From: RI-153 sp963752935
GTDB taxonomy: Bacteria > Chloroflexota > Anaerolineae > Caldilineales > Caldilineaceae
Assembly (NCBI GenBank): GCA_963752935.1
Contig: CAVWAL010000009.1
Coordinates: 1 to 64,000, forward strand
Length of the DNA stretch: 64,000 nt
Reading direction: 5' to 3'
Shown here: positions 1 through 9,519 of the stretch, piece by piece
Layout: every line of letters begins with the position of its first letter
Numbering within the stretch: position 1 is the stretch's first letter
Notes under the pieces: generated by a model
Seen by the model: the letters and a program-made list of their open reading frames with translations, nothing else
What the model was told of the DNA's origin: nothing
Databases searched by the model: none
Program-made: the position numbers and the translations under genes

Positions 1-1878
1 GCCGCCGACTACGTCGCAGAACGCATCCGACAGGGTGTGGAGCGCAGTCCGTTTCACGTCACCACCAGCACCACCCCCCTGCACGCGACCGTTAGTCTGG
101 GCGTTGCCAGCTTCCCCGGTGACGGCCAATCTGTCACCGACTTAATCCATGAAGCAGATATTGCACTGTATCAGGCGAAAATTCAGGGGCGCAACCGCGT
201 CGTCGCAACTGCGGCCGTCCCTCATTCGGCGTCTTTGTCGGTCGACAACCCACATACAGCGCGCCAGGAACGCGAGAGAGCCAACCAGGCATCGTATCCT
301 CTGGCCGCGGAGCGCCTGCAAGAGCCTGAGTCGCTAGAGCCGGACGTCCTCCCCGAGCCTGCAGCGGCTTTGTCGGACCCTGCAGCCGTAGGCGGTAAGC
401 CGATGCACGGTGCAGCGCGTTCCACAGCGCAGAACAACCCGCCACGTCACCTGCTCCTTCGCCTTCTGGTAGGTACTGTGATCGCCGCCGGCTTTCTCTT
501 CATGCTCTGCACCCTCCTGTACAATCACAATGTCCGGCCTGTGCCGCTGATCGTCTTTACTGTGCTCGCCCTGGGCGCGCAGTGGCTTCAAGTCGAGATG
601 TACGAGAAGAGCACCGTTTCTACCTCTATGACCGTTATCGTAGCGGCCGCTGTGGTTTCCGGCCCGTTGGGTCTTCTCGTCGCCAGCACTGCCGTCGTGA
701 TCGTCCATGCGCTGCGGGCGCGTCCCCACGTCTACAAGATTCTATTCAATTGGTCGGCCCACCTGTTGGCCGGATTGGGATTCCTGGCGTTGGTCTATCT
801 GCCCAGTCATTATCTGTCCGTCCCACTGACGGGCAACTACATTCTGTGGTGGATTGCGCTCACGTTGTGCGCCACGCTCTTTTACTACGTTGTCGAGACG
901 TACCTGGTAGCGGCTGCGATCGGGCTTGACGGAGGGGTGCCAATTGGCTCGATCTGGCAGGGTCAGTTTCGTTGGTTGGCTCGTTACTATCTGGCGATGG
1001 GCATGATGGGTTTCTTTTTGAGCGTTGCCTACCTATACATGGACGTCGTCGGCGTCCTCGTCTTTTCATTGCCCATGATCATCATGCACCTATCTCAGAA
1101 AGAATACGTGATGCGCACGGACAAAAGCATGCGCGAATTACGCCGCATGAACTCGGAGCTTTCCCAAGCGAACAACGAGATTGTCCACGCCAAAGACGCC
1201 ATTGAGCAACTCAATGAAGAACTCTTCTTGACGCTGGCCAAAATCATCGACACCCAGGATCCCTACGTCTCGGGGCATGCCACCCAGGTGGGTGAGTATG
1301 CGCGAGCGATCGCCGAGGAAATGAATCTGAGCGCGCAGAAGGTAGAACAGGCCTACCGGGCCGGGTTACTCCACGATATCGGGAAAATCGGAGTTCCGGA
1401 AAAGCTGCTGCACAAACCAACCCGGCTCACCGATGCCGAATATGAGATCGTCAAACGTCACGCGGCCATAGGGGCGGACTTCCTGGCCACCTGTCAGGAC
1501 CTGCGTCACCTGTCGCCGTTCGTGCGGCACCATCATGAACACTGGGACGGTAGTGGATACCCGGATGGGTTGCAGGGGCAGGCGATTCCACTCGAAGCGC
1601 GCATTCTAGCCGTCTGCGACAGCCTGGAGGCGATGGCATCCGATCGCCCCTATCATACGGGGCAGCCGCTGGAGAACATCGTGCAGGAGCTCGAGCGGCA
1701 TGCCGGCACCCAGTTTGACCCCACCGTCGTCGATGCGTTCATTCGAGTGGCTAAACGGCATCCGAAGCTCGTCATAAACTCCGCCATCGCCGTGGCCAAT
1801 CATCAATCCGCGCCACAGTCCCGGTACTCAGTGGGGAAATCACTGGTGGATCAGCGCCAGCCGGATTGGGCCTATTAG
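1..1878 (+). CDS. GGDEF-membrane-HD-GYP signalling protein (5' truncated)
   Basis: The reading frame is open from base 1, so the N-terminus lies outside the window. The first ~65 codons match the C-terminal end of a GGDEF diguanylate cyclase domain (VSLGVASFPGDG, then EADIALYQAK). A low-complexity linker follows, then about six hydrophobic segments (roughly residues 150-350) and a short coiled coil. A HD-GYP c-di-GMP phosphodiesterase domain closes the protein, with HDIGKIG, HHEHWDGSGYP and the RILAVCDSLEAM stretch all intact. The HD-GYP half should therefore hydrolyse c-di-GMP; whether the GGDEF half is active cannot be judged because its GGDEF signature is not in view. It is a membrane-bound regulator of c-di-GMP turnover. 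It converges with glgB, and a possible stem-loop lies at 1887-1939. Confidence 0.88.
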   Translation, partial: AADYVAERIRQGVERSPFHVTTSTTPLHATVSLGVASFPGDGQSVTDLIHEADIALYQAKIQGRNRVVATAAVPHSASLSVDNPHTARQERERANQASYPLAAERLQEPESLEPDVLPEPAAALSDPAAVGGKPMHGAARSTAQNNPPRHLLLRLLVGTVIAAGFLFMLCTLLYNHNVRPVPLIVFTVLALGAQWLQVEMYEKSTVSTSMTVIVAAAVVSGPLGLLVASTAVVIVHALRARPHVYKILFNWSAHLLAGLGFLALVYLPSHYLSVPLTGNYILWWIALTLCATLFYYVVETYLVAAAIGLDGGVPIGSIWQGQFRWLARYYLAMGMMGFFLSVAYLYMDVVGVLVFSLPMIIMHLSQKEYVMRTDKSMRELRRMNSELSQANNEIVHAKDAIEQLNEELFLTLAKIIDTQDPYVSGHATQVGEYARAIAEEMNLSAQKVEQAYRAGLLHDIGKIGVPEKLLHKPTRLTDAEYEIVKRHAAIGADFLATCQDLRHLSPFVRHHHEHWDGSGYPDGLQGQAIPLEARILAVCDSLEAMASDRPYHTGQPLENIVQELERHAGTQFDPTVVDAFIRVAKRHPKLVINSAIAVANHQSAPQSRYSVGKSLVDQRQPDWAY

Positions 1879-1886
1879 TAAATCCC

Positions 1887-1939
1887 GGCGGAAATTCACC
1901 GACAGTTTCTACCAGAGGTTGAGATGCCGAATTTCCGCC
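1887..1939. terminator. Inverted repeat between convergent genes
   Basis: GGCGGAAATTC (1887-1897) pairs perfectly with GAATTTCCGCC (1929-1939) across a 31-nt loop. It lies between the convergent HD-GYP gene and glgB, so it may act as a bidirectional terminator. The long loop and the lack of a clear T-tract make this uncertain. Confidence 0.35.
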
Positions 1940-2030
1940 GTGGTATTTACGCCAAAATGTACTAGAGACCCCGTTCGCCTCATGCTAGAGCGTCTCCGTC
2001 CACGGCCCCGTGTAGCTGAGGCGGCGCCGG

Positions 2031-3989
2031 CTAAACCTGGCCACCGTCTCTGTTCCTGAAGAAGAGCATCCCCAGCGGCGGCAGGGTCAGGGAAAGCGAG
2101 TGGTCAAAGGCGCCATAGTAGGGCACGGGCGATGCCTCTAGTTGCCCCATGTTGCCCTGCCCGCTGCCGCCGTAGAGCTTGGCATCGCTGTTGAGAATCT
2201 CTTCCCAGTAGCCCCCCTGTGGGACACCCACCCGGTAGTTGTGCCGGGGCATAGGCGTAAAGTTGCAGGCGACGAGCACTGTCTCGTCTGCGGATTTGCC
2301 CTTGCGCAGGAAGCTCACTGTGCTGCGCTCCGCATTTTCCACGTCGACCCACGAGAATCCTTCCTGGCTGAAGTCAAACTCGTGGAGTGCCGGCTGCCGG
2401 CGGTAGAGACGATTCAGATCGCCCACCCAGTTACGCAGCCGTCTATGCATCTCTGCATCCAACAAGTGCCAGTCCAGGCTGGTATCATGGTTCCACTCAT
2501 TCCACTGGCCGAATTCGCCACCCATAAAGAGCAACTTCTTGCCTGGGTGAGCATACATATAGCCCAAGAGCAGGCGCAGATCGGCGAACTTCTGCCAGTC
2601 ATCGCCGGGCATACGGCCCAACAGCGAGCCTTTGCCGTAGACCACTTCGTCATGGGATAACGGCAGCATGAAGTTTTCCTGGAAGGCATACCAAATGCTA
2701 AAGGTAAGCTGGTTGTGGTGATACTTGCGGTAGATCGGCTCCTTGCCCATATAGTCGAGCATATCGTGCATCCACCCCATGTTCCACTTCATCCCAAAGC
2801 CGAGACCGCCGCTATAGGTTGGCCGTGTGACCATGGGCCAGGCCGTGGATTCCTCGGCAATGGTCTGTACGCCGGGATACTGGGCATAGACCATCTCGTT
2901 GAGGCGGCGCAGAAAGTCTACCGCTTCCAGGTTTTCGCGGCCACCGTGCTGATTCGGAGTCCATTCTCCCTGGCGGCGCGCATAGTCTCGATAGAGCATT
3001 GAGGCTACGCCGTCGACGCGGATGCCGTCGATGTGATATTTGTCCAGCCAGAAGAGCGCGCTGCTGATCAAGAAATTGCGCACCTCGTTGCGTCCATAGT
3101 TGAAGATATAGCTGCGCCACTCCGGGTGAAACCCTTGCTGTGGATCGGCGTGCTCGTAGAGATGGGTGCCGTCAAAATAGACCAGCCCATGCTCATCGGC
3201 CGGGAAGTGAGAGGGCACCCAGTCCATGATCACGCCGATGCCGCGCTGGTGCAGCGTATCGATCAGAAGCATCAGATCCTGTGGGGTTCCATAGCGCGCC
3301 GTGGGCGCGAAGTAGCCCACTGTCTGATACCCCCAGGAGCCGTAAAAGGGATGCTCTGTCACCGGCATCAGCTCGACGTGGGTGAAGCCCATCTCTGTGA
3401 CATAGTCACCCAACTGCTGGGCCAGTTCCCGGTAGGTGAGGGGGCGGTTGCCTTCTTCGGGGACACGCCGCCAGGAGCCAAGGTGGACTTCGTAGACGGA
3501 CCAGGGCCCATCGATCGCGTTGCGCTCTGCGCGCTGCGCCATCCATTCCTCATCGTTCCAAACATAGTCCAGTTGGTGGATGATCGAGGCTGTTTTCGGC
3601 GGCTCCTCCAGTGCAAATGCGAAGGGATCGGCTTTGTCCACATGATAGTTATTCTGGTTGGACTCGATGTGGTACTTATAGAGGCTGCCTGCCGTGAGGC
3701 CGGGTATAAAGCCCTGCCAGATGCCCGAGCCGTCCTCGCGCACGTGGAGGGGGTGCGCCTCTTGATTCCAGCCGTTAAAGTCACCGATCACACTCACGCT
3801 GCGCGCGTTCGGCGCCCATACGCCAAACTGGACGCCGCCGACGCCGTCGACCTCCATCACATGCGCGCCAAGCTTCTGGTAGAGAGAAAAATGGTTGCCT
3901 TCTTTGAACAGATAGATATCGTGATCTGTGAGAAGACTGACCTCCTGGCGGACCTCCTGGTCCGTTGCTTGCATGTCTGTGTTACTCAA
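2031..3989 (-). CDS. glgB: 1,4-alpha-glucan branching enzyme
   Basis: GH13 branching enzyme that introduces alpha-1,6 branches into the linear alpha-glucan made by GlgE. The 652-aa length is typical. An N-terminal CBM48-like beta-sandwich (VQFGVWAPNARSVSVIGDFNGW, ~53-74, shown in part) precedes the catalytic barrel. The nucleophile is D326 in DGIRVDG, the acid/base is E379 in IAEES, and the transition-state Asp is D447 in LPLSHDE. The chosen start is a TTG at 3987-3989, because AAGGAG sits six bases upstream; an ATG five codons downstream is the alternative. The start overlaps the stop of the treS-maltokinase gene by 8 bp, so translation is probably coupled. It is the last gene of the glgE-treS/mak-glgB operon. 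Confidence 0.96.
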   Translation of the reverse strand: MSNTDMQATDQEVRQEVSLLTDHDIYLFKEGNHFSLYQKLGAHVMEVDGVGGVQFGVWAPNARSVSVIGDFNGWNQEAHPLHVREDGSGIWQGFIPGLTAGSLYKYHIESNQNNYHVDKADPFAFALEEPPKTASIIHQLDYVWNDEEWMAQRAERNAIDGPWSVYEVHLGSWRRVPEEGNRPLTYRELAQQLGDYVTEMGFTHVELMPVTEHPFYGSWGYQTVGYFAPTARYGTPQDLMLLIDTLHQRGIGVIMDWVPSHFPADEHGLVYFDGTHLYEHADPQQGFHPEWRSYIFNYGRNEVRNFLISSALFWLDKYHIDGIRVDGVASMLYRDYARRQGEWTPNQHGGRENLEAVDFLRRLNEMVYAQYPGVQTIAEESTAWPMVTRPTYSGGLGFGMKWNMGWMHDMLDYMGKEPIYRKYHHNQLTFSIWYAFQENFMLPLSHDEVVYGKGSLLGRMPGDDWQKFADLRLLLGYMYAHPGKKLLFMGGEFGQWNEWNHDTSLDWHLLDAEMHRRLRNWVGDLNRLYRRQPALHEFDFSQEGFSWVDVENAERSTVSFLRKGKSADETVLVACNFTPMPRHNYRVGVPQGGYWEEILNSDAKLYGGSGQGNMGQLEASPVPYYGAFDHSLSLTLPPLGMLFFRNRDGGQV

Positions 3990-6900
3990 CTTTTGCTCCT
4001 TCCAATATCTGCTGAATGCCTTTGACCGGAATGGTCAGCCAGTCAGGGCGGTTGTTCAGTTCATAGCTCAGTTCGTAAATTGCTTTCTGGAGAAGATGAA
4101 TCTGGGTCAGGATCTCGAATCCTTCGTCGTCGTCAGGCACAAAGGGTTGACCGCTGACCGTCTCCTGATAGCTTTGCAGGAAGAGACCGCTGACGTAGGC
4201 GAACCAGAGATCGGCCCACGGTTCGAGGGCCGGCACATCTTCAGGCCGGATGGTGGAAGCCAAACGCAGCGGGCCATAGGCGGCATAGTGGAAGGATCGG
4301 ACCATGCCGGCAACATCGCGCAGGCAGGATCGCTTGAGGCGACGTTCGCCCAGAGAGGCGGCCGGCTCCCCTTCAAAGTCGATAATGATAAAATCCTTCC
4401 CCGTGTAGAGAACCTGACCCAGGTGGTAATCGCCGTGGATGCGGATCTTCTCACTGGAGATCTTGCGCCGTGTCACCTGTTGGATACGGCCCAGGATATC
4501 CTCTTCGGCATTGATGATCTGTTGCACGCCTGCACCCACGCCTTCCGGTAGATCCTGCATCCGTCTCAGGGTTTGTAGGGTCTTGCGTGCCTGTGAACGC
4601 ATGGACTGGTAGAGCGAACGCTGGTAAAGGGTGGAAAAGGGTTCGGGTTGAAAGGCCGGGTTCGCCGTGGACGAGGCCAGTGCCCTATGCATCTCACCGG
4701 TTCGCCTGCCGAGCAGCGCAGCCCTATCCAGAGAAATCACGCCGATCAGGTCGAGCATCTTGGGGGGCACATCTTCCATCCTAATGCCAAAGAGCGAAGC
4801 CGGGGGGCGTGGCGCCTTCCCAACTTCCTCGCGGCGCTCCAGAATTCGCTCAAAATAGCGCGTCACGATCTGCTGAAACAGACTCCATGCATCCCCCTGG
4901 TTGGGGACAAAGCTCTGTAGCTGGCCCAGGGCAATCGATCCAGCATGCGACGGTCGGAATTCCAGCGCGCCGGCAAACGGTGGGATATGGGCAAAGTCTG
5001 TTTCTTCGCTCAAGAATGCTTCGATCTCCAGATCGGGATTGATCCCCTCTTCCAAACGCCGGAACAGTTTGAGAAAATAGGCGTCGCCGTAGAGTATGGC
5101 AGAGTTGCTCTGCTCGGCAGCCAAGACCCGGGAAGATGCGAACGGACCGTCGGGCAAAGCCTCGGCCGATTGGGCGCTCTCTGCTGAATCTGTCGCATCG
5201 ACCGACGCCTCTACCTCCAGGGCCTGCCCAGGGTAGGCCACCAGCCGGCCGGTTTTGCCCTCGATCTGAGCACCGTCGGCGATCATGGACAACAGCGCGG
5301 CGCGGAAGGGTTCGTCGTAGAGACCGTCGTAGAGGATCCCCTGCTCGCCGTTGACATGCACACGGGCAATGATGCTGCGCGGGATTTCCTCTATGAGGAT
5401 TTCGCCCTTTTCCTCGCCGGCATAGGCCGCCGGCAGCAGATACAGGTCGGATGCCCCTTCGCGGTAGCTCACTTCGATAAAGAGCAGGTAGGCCGTGGCG
5501 CCATCGGAAACCACAGGCAGGGCTTCTCGGACTTCAACCCGCTGGATCGAGCGCCCCTTGCCGCCAAACCAACGGGACGAGCGCAAGTAGAGGGGGAGCA
5601 CCTTGCCGGTAAAATCGCGCGAGTCGGTAAAGATCGATTCCCACGATCCGTCTACCACCAATTCGGGCAGATCGGCGTCGGTCATGTCAGCGTGCTCGCT
5701 CTCTTCTCGCTCGAGGGCGAACCAGTGATAATCGAACGGACCCAGCGTGATCGGATAGGGCGATTCCTGGATGGGCAGGAGGCGGTTCTGGCTAAAGACT
5801 TCCACCGGGGTGTAGCCGGCATAGTCGCTGAGGTTGAACTGGAACATCTGCGTGTATTTAGAGAGATTGGCAATGACCAGAATGCGTTCATCCTCGAATT
5901 CGCGCACAAAGGCCAGCACCTGCGGGTTGTCGCCGGCAATGAACTTCAGGCTGCCCCGCCCAAATGCCTTGTGACGCTTACGCATGCCAATCGCGTGTCG
6001 CATCCACCAGAGCAGTGAGGAACCATTGCGATCTTGGTTTTCGACGTTGATCACCTCGTACTGATATTGCGGATCGATGATCACGGGCAGGTAGAGCCGC
6101 TGCGGATTCACCCGCGAGAAGCCTGCGTTGCGATCAGGGCTCCACTGCATGGGCGTTCGCACGCCGTCGCGGTCGCCCAAATAGTAGTTATCGCCCATGC
6201 CGATCTCATCCCCGTAGTAGATGACGGGGGAGCCGGGCAGCGAAAAGAGCAGGGTGTTCATCAATTCGAGCTTTTTGCGGTTGTTTTCGAGAAGCGGCGC
6301 CAGGCGGCGGCGGATACCCATGTTGATGCGGGCGCGCGGGTCCTGGGTGTAGACGCGGTACATATAGTCGCGCTCTTCATCGGTGACCATCTCCAGCGTC
6401 AGTTCGTCGTGGTTGCGCAGAAACATGAGCCACTGGCATGTATCGGGGATGGCCGGCGTCTGTTCCAGAATATCGATAACGGGGAAGCGATCTTCCATGC
6501 GCAGGCCCATGAAAAGCCGCGGCATCACCGGGAAGTGAAAGGCGGAATGGCATTCGTCGCCGTCGCCGAAATAGGCAACAGCATCTTCGGGCCACTGGTT
6601 GGCCTCTGCCAACAGCATCCGGTTGGCGTAATGCTTGTCCACATGGCTGCGCAGCTTTTTGAGAAAGGCGTGTGTCTCTGGCAGATTCTCGCAGTTGGTG
6701 CCCTCGCGCTCATAGAGATAGGGGATGGCGTCCAGGCGCAGGCCGTCGACGCCCATCTCTAGCCAGAAGTCCAGCGCCTTGACGATCTCTTCCTGAACAC
6801 GCGGGTTGTCGAAGTTCAGATCGGGCTGGTGAGAATAGAAGCGATGCCAGAAGTAGGCGTTGGCTTCCGCATCCCAAGACCAGTTCGACGTCTCAAAATC

Positions 6901-7359
6901 CTTAAAGATGATACGCGTTTCCTGGTACTTGTCCGGCGTATCGCTCCACACGTAGAAATCACGTTCGGATGAGCCGGGGGCGGCACGTCGCGCTCGCTGG
7001 AACCAGGGATGCTGGTCTGATGTATGGTTGATGACCAATTCGGTGATGATGCGCAGGCCGCGATCATGGGCTTCCTTTAGGAAGCGACGAAATTCGCGCA
7101 GCGTGCCATAGTCGGGGTGAACGTTGTAGTAGTCAGAAATATCATACCCATCATCACGTAACGGCGAGGGGTAGAAGGGCAGTAGCCAGAGCGCAGTGAC
7201 GCCCAGGTTTTCCAGGTAGTCGAGTTTCTGGATCAGGCCGCGGAAGTCGCCGATACCATCGTCGTTGCCGTCGGCAAAGGCCTTCACGTGGAGCTGGTAG
7301 ATCACCGCGTCCTTGTACCAGAGGGGGTCGTTGTCTAGCGTTGCTTCGTCGTGTTGCAT
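3982..7359 (-). CDS. treS: Trehalose synthase / maltokinase fusion
   Basis: A 1125-aa fusion of trehalose synthase (GH13, residues ~10-555) and maltokinase (Mak/Pep2, ~570-1125). TreS isomerises trehalose and maltose; maltokinase phosphorylates maltose with ATP to maltose-1-phosphate, the donor for GlgE. TreS catalytic residues are D210 (VDGLRLD), E252 (LLAEANQW) and D318 (FLRNHDE). The kinase half carries the APH-like HGDYHLGQ loop (975-982) and the metal-binding IIDFEGEP (D994). The ATG at 7359 has AGGAG seven bases upstream. Fused TreS-Mak proteins are known in several phyla. The gene sits between glgE and glgB, with the repeat-containing spacer 7360-7533 upstream. Confidence 0.96.
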   Translation of the reverse strand: MQHDEATLDNDPLWYKDAVIYQLHVKAFADGNDDGIGDFRGLIQKLDYLENLGVTALWLLPFYPSPLRDDGYDISDYYNVHPDYGTLREFRRFLKEAHDRGLRIITELVINHTSDQHPWFQRARRAAPGSSERDFYVWSDTPDKYQETRIIFKDFETSNWSWDAEANAYFWHRFYSHQPDLNFDNPRVQEEIVKALDFWLEMGVDGLRLDAIPYLYEREGTNCENLPETHAFLKKLRSHVDKHYANRMLLAEANQWPEDAVAYFGDGDECHSAFHFPVMPRLFMGLRMEDRFPVIDILEQTPAIPDTCQWLMFLRNHDELTLEMVTDEERDYMYRVYTQDPRARINMGIRRRLAPLLENNRKKLELMNTLLFSLPGSPVIYYGDEIGMGDNYYLGDRDGVRTPMQWSPDRNAGFSRVNPQRLYLPVIIDPQYQYEVINVENQDRNGSSLLWWMRHAIGMRKRHKAFGRGSLKFIAGDNPQVLAFVREFEDERILVIANLSKYTQMFQFNLSDYAGYTPVEVFSQNRLLPIQESPYPITLGPFDYHWFALEREESEHADMTDADLPELVVDGSWESIFTDSRDFTGKVLPLYLRSSRWFGGKGRSIQRVEVREALPVVSDGATAYLLFIEVSYREGASDLYLLPAAYAGEEKGEILIEEIPRSIIARVHVNGEQGILYDGLYDEPFRAALLSMIADGAQIEGKTGRLVAYPGQALEVEASVDATDSAESAQSAEALPDGPFASSRVLAAEQSNSAILYGDAYFLKLFRRLEEGINPDLEIEAFLSEETDFAHIPPFAGALEFRPSHAGSIALGQLQSFVPNQGDAWSLFQQIVTRYFERILERREEVGKAPRPPASLFGIRMEDVPPKMLDLIGVISLDRAALLGRRTGEMHRALASSTANPAFQPEPFSTLYQRSLYQSMRSQARKTLQTLRRMQDLPEGVGAGVQQIINAEEDILGRIQQVTRRKISSEKIRIHGDYHLGQVLYTGKDFIIIDFEGEPAASLGERRLKRSCLRDVAGMVRSFHYAAYGPLRLASTIRPEDVPALEPWADLWFAYVSGLFLQSYQETVSGQPFVPDDDEGFEILTQIHLLQKAIYELSYELNNRPDWLTIPVKGIQQILEGAKVE

Positions 7360-7390
7360 GGATCATCTCCTGTAGTGGTTTGACTGGCGT

Positions 7391-7505
7391 AGGGATGGAC
7401 CTCCGTGTCCATCCGCCTGCCGTGTCCATCCGTCTACCTCCGTCAACCCGGAACGGACCGGCACGGAGGCCGGTCCCTACGAGGGGATGAACTTCCGTGC
7501 CCATC
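7391..7505. repeat. GTAGGG-type palindromic repeat, rearranged copy
   Basis: This spacer between glgE and treS holds the same two hairpins found at 37.5, 49.0 and 61.6 kb, but in the opposite order. GGATGGAC-CTCCGT-GTCCATCC is at 7393-7414 and GGACCGGC-ACGGAG-GCCGGTCC at 7455-7476. A degenerate third unit (GGGGATGAACTTCCGTGCCC) follows at about 7483. The terminal inverted repeats of the full-length copies are absent here. Confidence 0.8.
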
Positions 7506-7533
7506 CGTCTGCCGTGTTGGCCGTTGGCTGTGC

Positions 7534-9519
7534 CTAGAGGAAGTAGTCGAAATCTTGTTCGCGGCGCAGGCGTGGATGCAGTCGCAAGATCTGTGCCGGG
7601 ATCAGTTGCGGGTTTAGCTCGATGTAGTTGTACTCTCCGTTCCACAGATACTTGTCCTGGCTGAGCAGATCGTGCGCCAGGTATGCCTGGTCTTCGGGGA
7701 TGCCCAGTTCTTTTAGGGGCAGACGCACGAATCCAGATTGGGTGTGGAAGGGATCGAGATTGACCACCGTCAAGATAATGTTGGAAAAGTCCGGCGTACT
7801 CTTGGCATAGGCCAGGATATAGTCGTTGTCCGTCTCGTAGAAGTGAATGTTCCAGGTTGTCTGTAAGGCGGCGTTTTCATGCCGGATGCGGTTGATGCGC
7901 GCAATCAGGCTGCGCAGGTTGCCCGCTTGATCGAGATTCCACTGCTTGATCTCATACTTTTCGGAATTGAGATACTCGCCTTTGCCGGGAACCGGCTCGT
8001 CGACAAGCAGCTCAAAGGCAGGCCCATACATGCCATAGTTGGACGAAAGCGTGGCGGCCAGCACCAGCCGCATCATGAAGGCCGGCCTGCCCCCAAATTG
8101 TAGATTCTCGGGTAGAATGTCGGGTGTGTTGGGCCAAAAATTGGGCCGGCAGAACTCGCGCAGTTCCGTCTGCGTCAGATCGGTCAGGTATTCGATGAAT
8201 TCGGTCTTGCTGTTTCGCCAGGTAAAGTAGGTGTAAGACTGGGTGAAACCGATCTTGGCCATACCGTACTTAATCCGGGGCCGCGCGAACGCCTCGGCAA
8301 GAAAAATGATGTCGGGGTGATCCTGCTTGACCTCCTCAATCAGCCATTCCCAAAAGCGAAAGGGTTTGGTATGGGGGTTATCGACGCGGAAGATACGCAC
8401 ACCCTTGTCGATCCAGAAGAGAACGACGCTTTTCAGTTCTTCCCACAGATTTTGCCAGTCATCACATTCAAAGTTGAAGGGCAGTACGTCTTCATATTTC
8501 TTGGGTGGATTCTCGGCGTACTGCACAGTGCCGTCCGGACGCCAGCGGAACCACTCTGGGTGTTCGGTTACGTAGGGGTGGTCCGGAGAAGCCTGAAAGG
8601 CAAGATCGATGGCGACCTCGATGCCGTGCTCGCCGGCTTTCTGGACAAAATGCTCAAAATCGGCCAGCGTGCCGAGCCTGGGGTCGACTGCCTTGTGTCC
8701 ACCCTCGCCGGACCCAATGGCCCAGGGGCTGCCAGGTTCGCCCGCTTCGGCCACGGGTGCGTTGTTCTTGCCCTTGCGTTTCGTTTCACCAATGGGGTGG
8801 ATAGGCGGCAGATAGATCACGTCGAAGCCCATCTGGGCAATGCCGGGTAGCAATCGCTCGCTCTCGCCAAATGTGCCGTGTTCACCGGGCGTGCTGCCAA
8901 AGGAGCGGGGGAAGAATTCGTACCAACTGCTGAAAAGGGCTCGCTTCCTTTCTACCACCACCTCTAGTTCGGTCTCGTAGGTATCGGCAAGCGCTTTGTC
9001 TGGATAACGAGCCATCAGTCTGGTCAACTCACTACCCAGGGCCAGGCCGATGGCGTCTTCGCCGCCCTCGGCATCGGCCAGGCGGCCGGCATAGGCTTGT
9101 AGGGTCGTTGCGTCCTTGCCGGAGGCGCGGCCGACCGCCGCTTGCACCAGCTCGGCCCCGATCAAGAGCTCCACGCTGAGATTCTGACCGGCATCGTACT
9201 TGAGATGGAGATCTCGTTGCCAGGTGAGGAAGTGGTCGATCCACCCCTGCACCGTGTAGGTGCAGCGGCCCAGTTCCACACCGCTGAAATGGGCGCGCCA
9301 GCGGTCGTTGCCGAGATGGCGCATCGGAATTTCGTGCCAGGTGGGGTCACTTCCGCGGCGAACCAGCAGCAGCGCCACCACCAGATCGTGACCATCGCCA
9401 TAGACATCCGCCTCGACGGTAACGGGTTCACCGATAATCCGCTTGATTGGGTGCCGTCCACAGTCTATCTGTGGCCGGACGTTTTCAATCACGACCCGTT
9501 TTCTGCCCTCGACCTCCAT
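7534..9519 (-). CDS. glgE: Alpha-1,4-glucan:maltose-1-phosphate maltosyltransferase
   Basis: GH13_3 enzyme that transfers maltosyl units from maltose-1-phosphate to a growing alpha-1,4-glucan, releasing phosphate. The 661-aa length matches the family. An N-terminal all-beta and helical region (~1-190) is followed by the barrel that opens with SSWYEFFPRS (~197-206). The nucleophile is D380 in FRVDNPHTKP and the acid/base is E409 in FLAEAF. The ATG at 9519 has AGGAGG four bases upstream. It is the first gene of the operon glgE-treS/mak-glgB on the minus strand, which gives the full route trehalose, maltose, maltose-1-P, glucan, branched glucan. No UDP- or ADP-glucose-dependent synthase is present in the window. 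Confidence 0.96.
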   Translation of the reverse strand: MEVEGRKRVVIENVRPQIDCGRHPIKRIIGEPVTVEADVYGDGHDLVVALLLVRRGSDPTWHEIPMRHLGNDRWRAHFSGVELGRCTYTVQGWIDHFLTWQRDLHLKYDAGQNLSVELLIGAELVQAAVGRASGKDATTLQAYAGRLADAEGGEDAIGLALGSELTRLMARYPDKALADTYETELEVVVERKRALFSSWYEFFPRSFGSTPGEHGTFGESERLLPGIAQMGFDVIYLPPIHPIGETKRKGKNNAPVAEAGEPGSPWAIGSGEGGHKAVDPRLGTLADFEHFVQKAGEHGIEVAIDLAFQASPDHPYVTEHPEWFRWRPDGTVQYAENPPKKYEDVLPFNFECDDWQNLWEELKSVVLFWIDKGVRIFRVDNPHTKPFRFWEWLIEEVKQDHPDIIFLAEAFARPRIKYGMAKIGFTQSYTYFTWRNSKTEFIEYLTDLTQTELREFCRPNFWPNTPDILPENLQFGGRPAFMMRLVLAATLSSNYGMYGPAFELLVDEPVPGKGEYLNSEKYEIKQWNLDQAGNLRSLIARINRIRHENAALQTTWNIHFYETDNDYILAYAKSTPDFSNIILTVVNLDPFHTQSGFVRLPLKELGIPEDQAYLAHDLLSQDKYLWNGEYNYIELNPQLIPAQILRLHPRLRREQDFDYFL

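Noticed and set aside
3033..4025. Open frame antisense to glgB
   Set aside because: glgB has full motifs and operon context; this frame has none.
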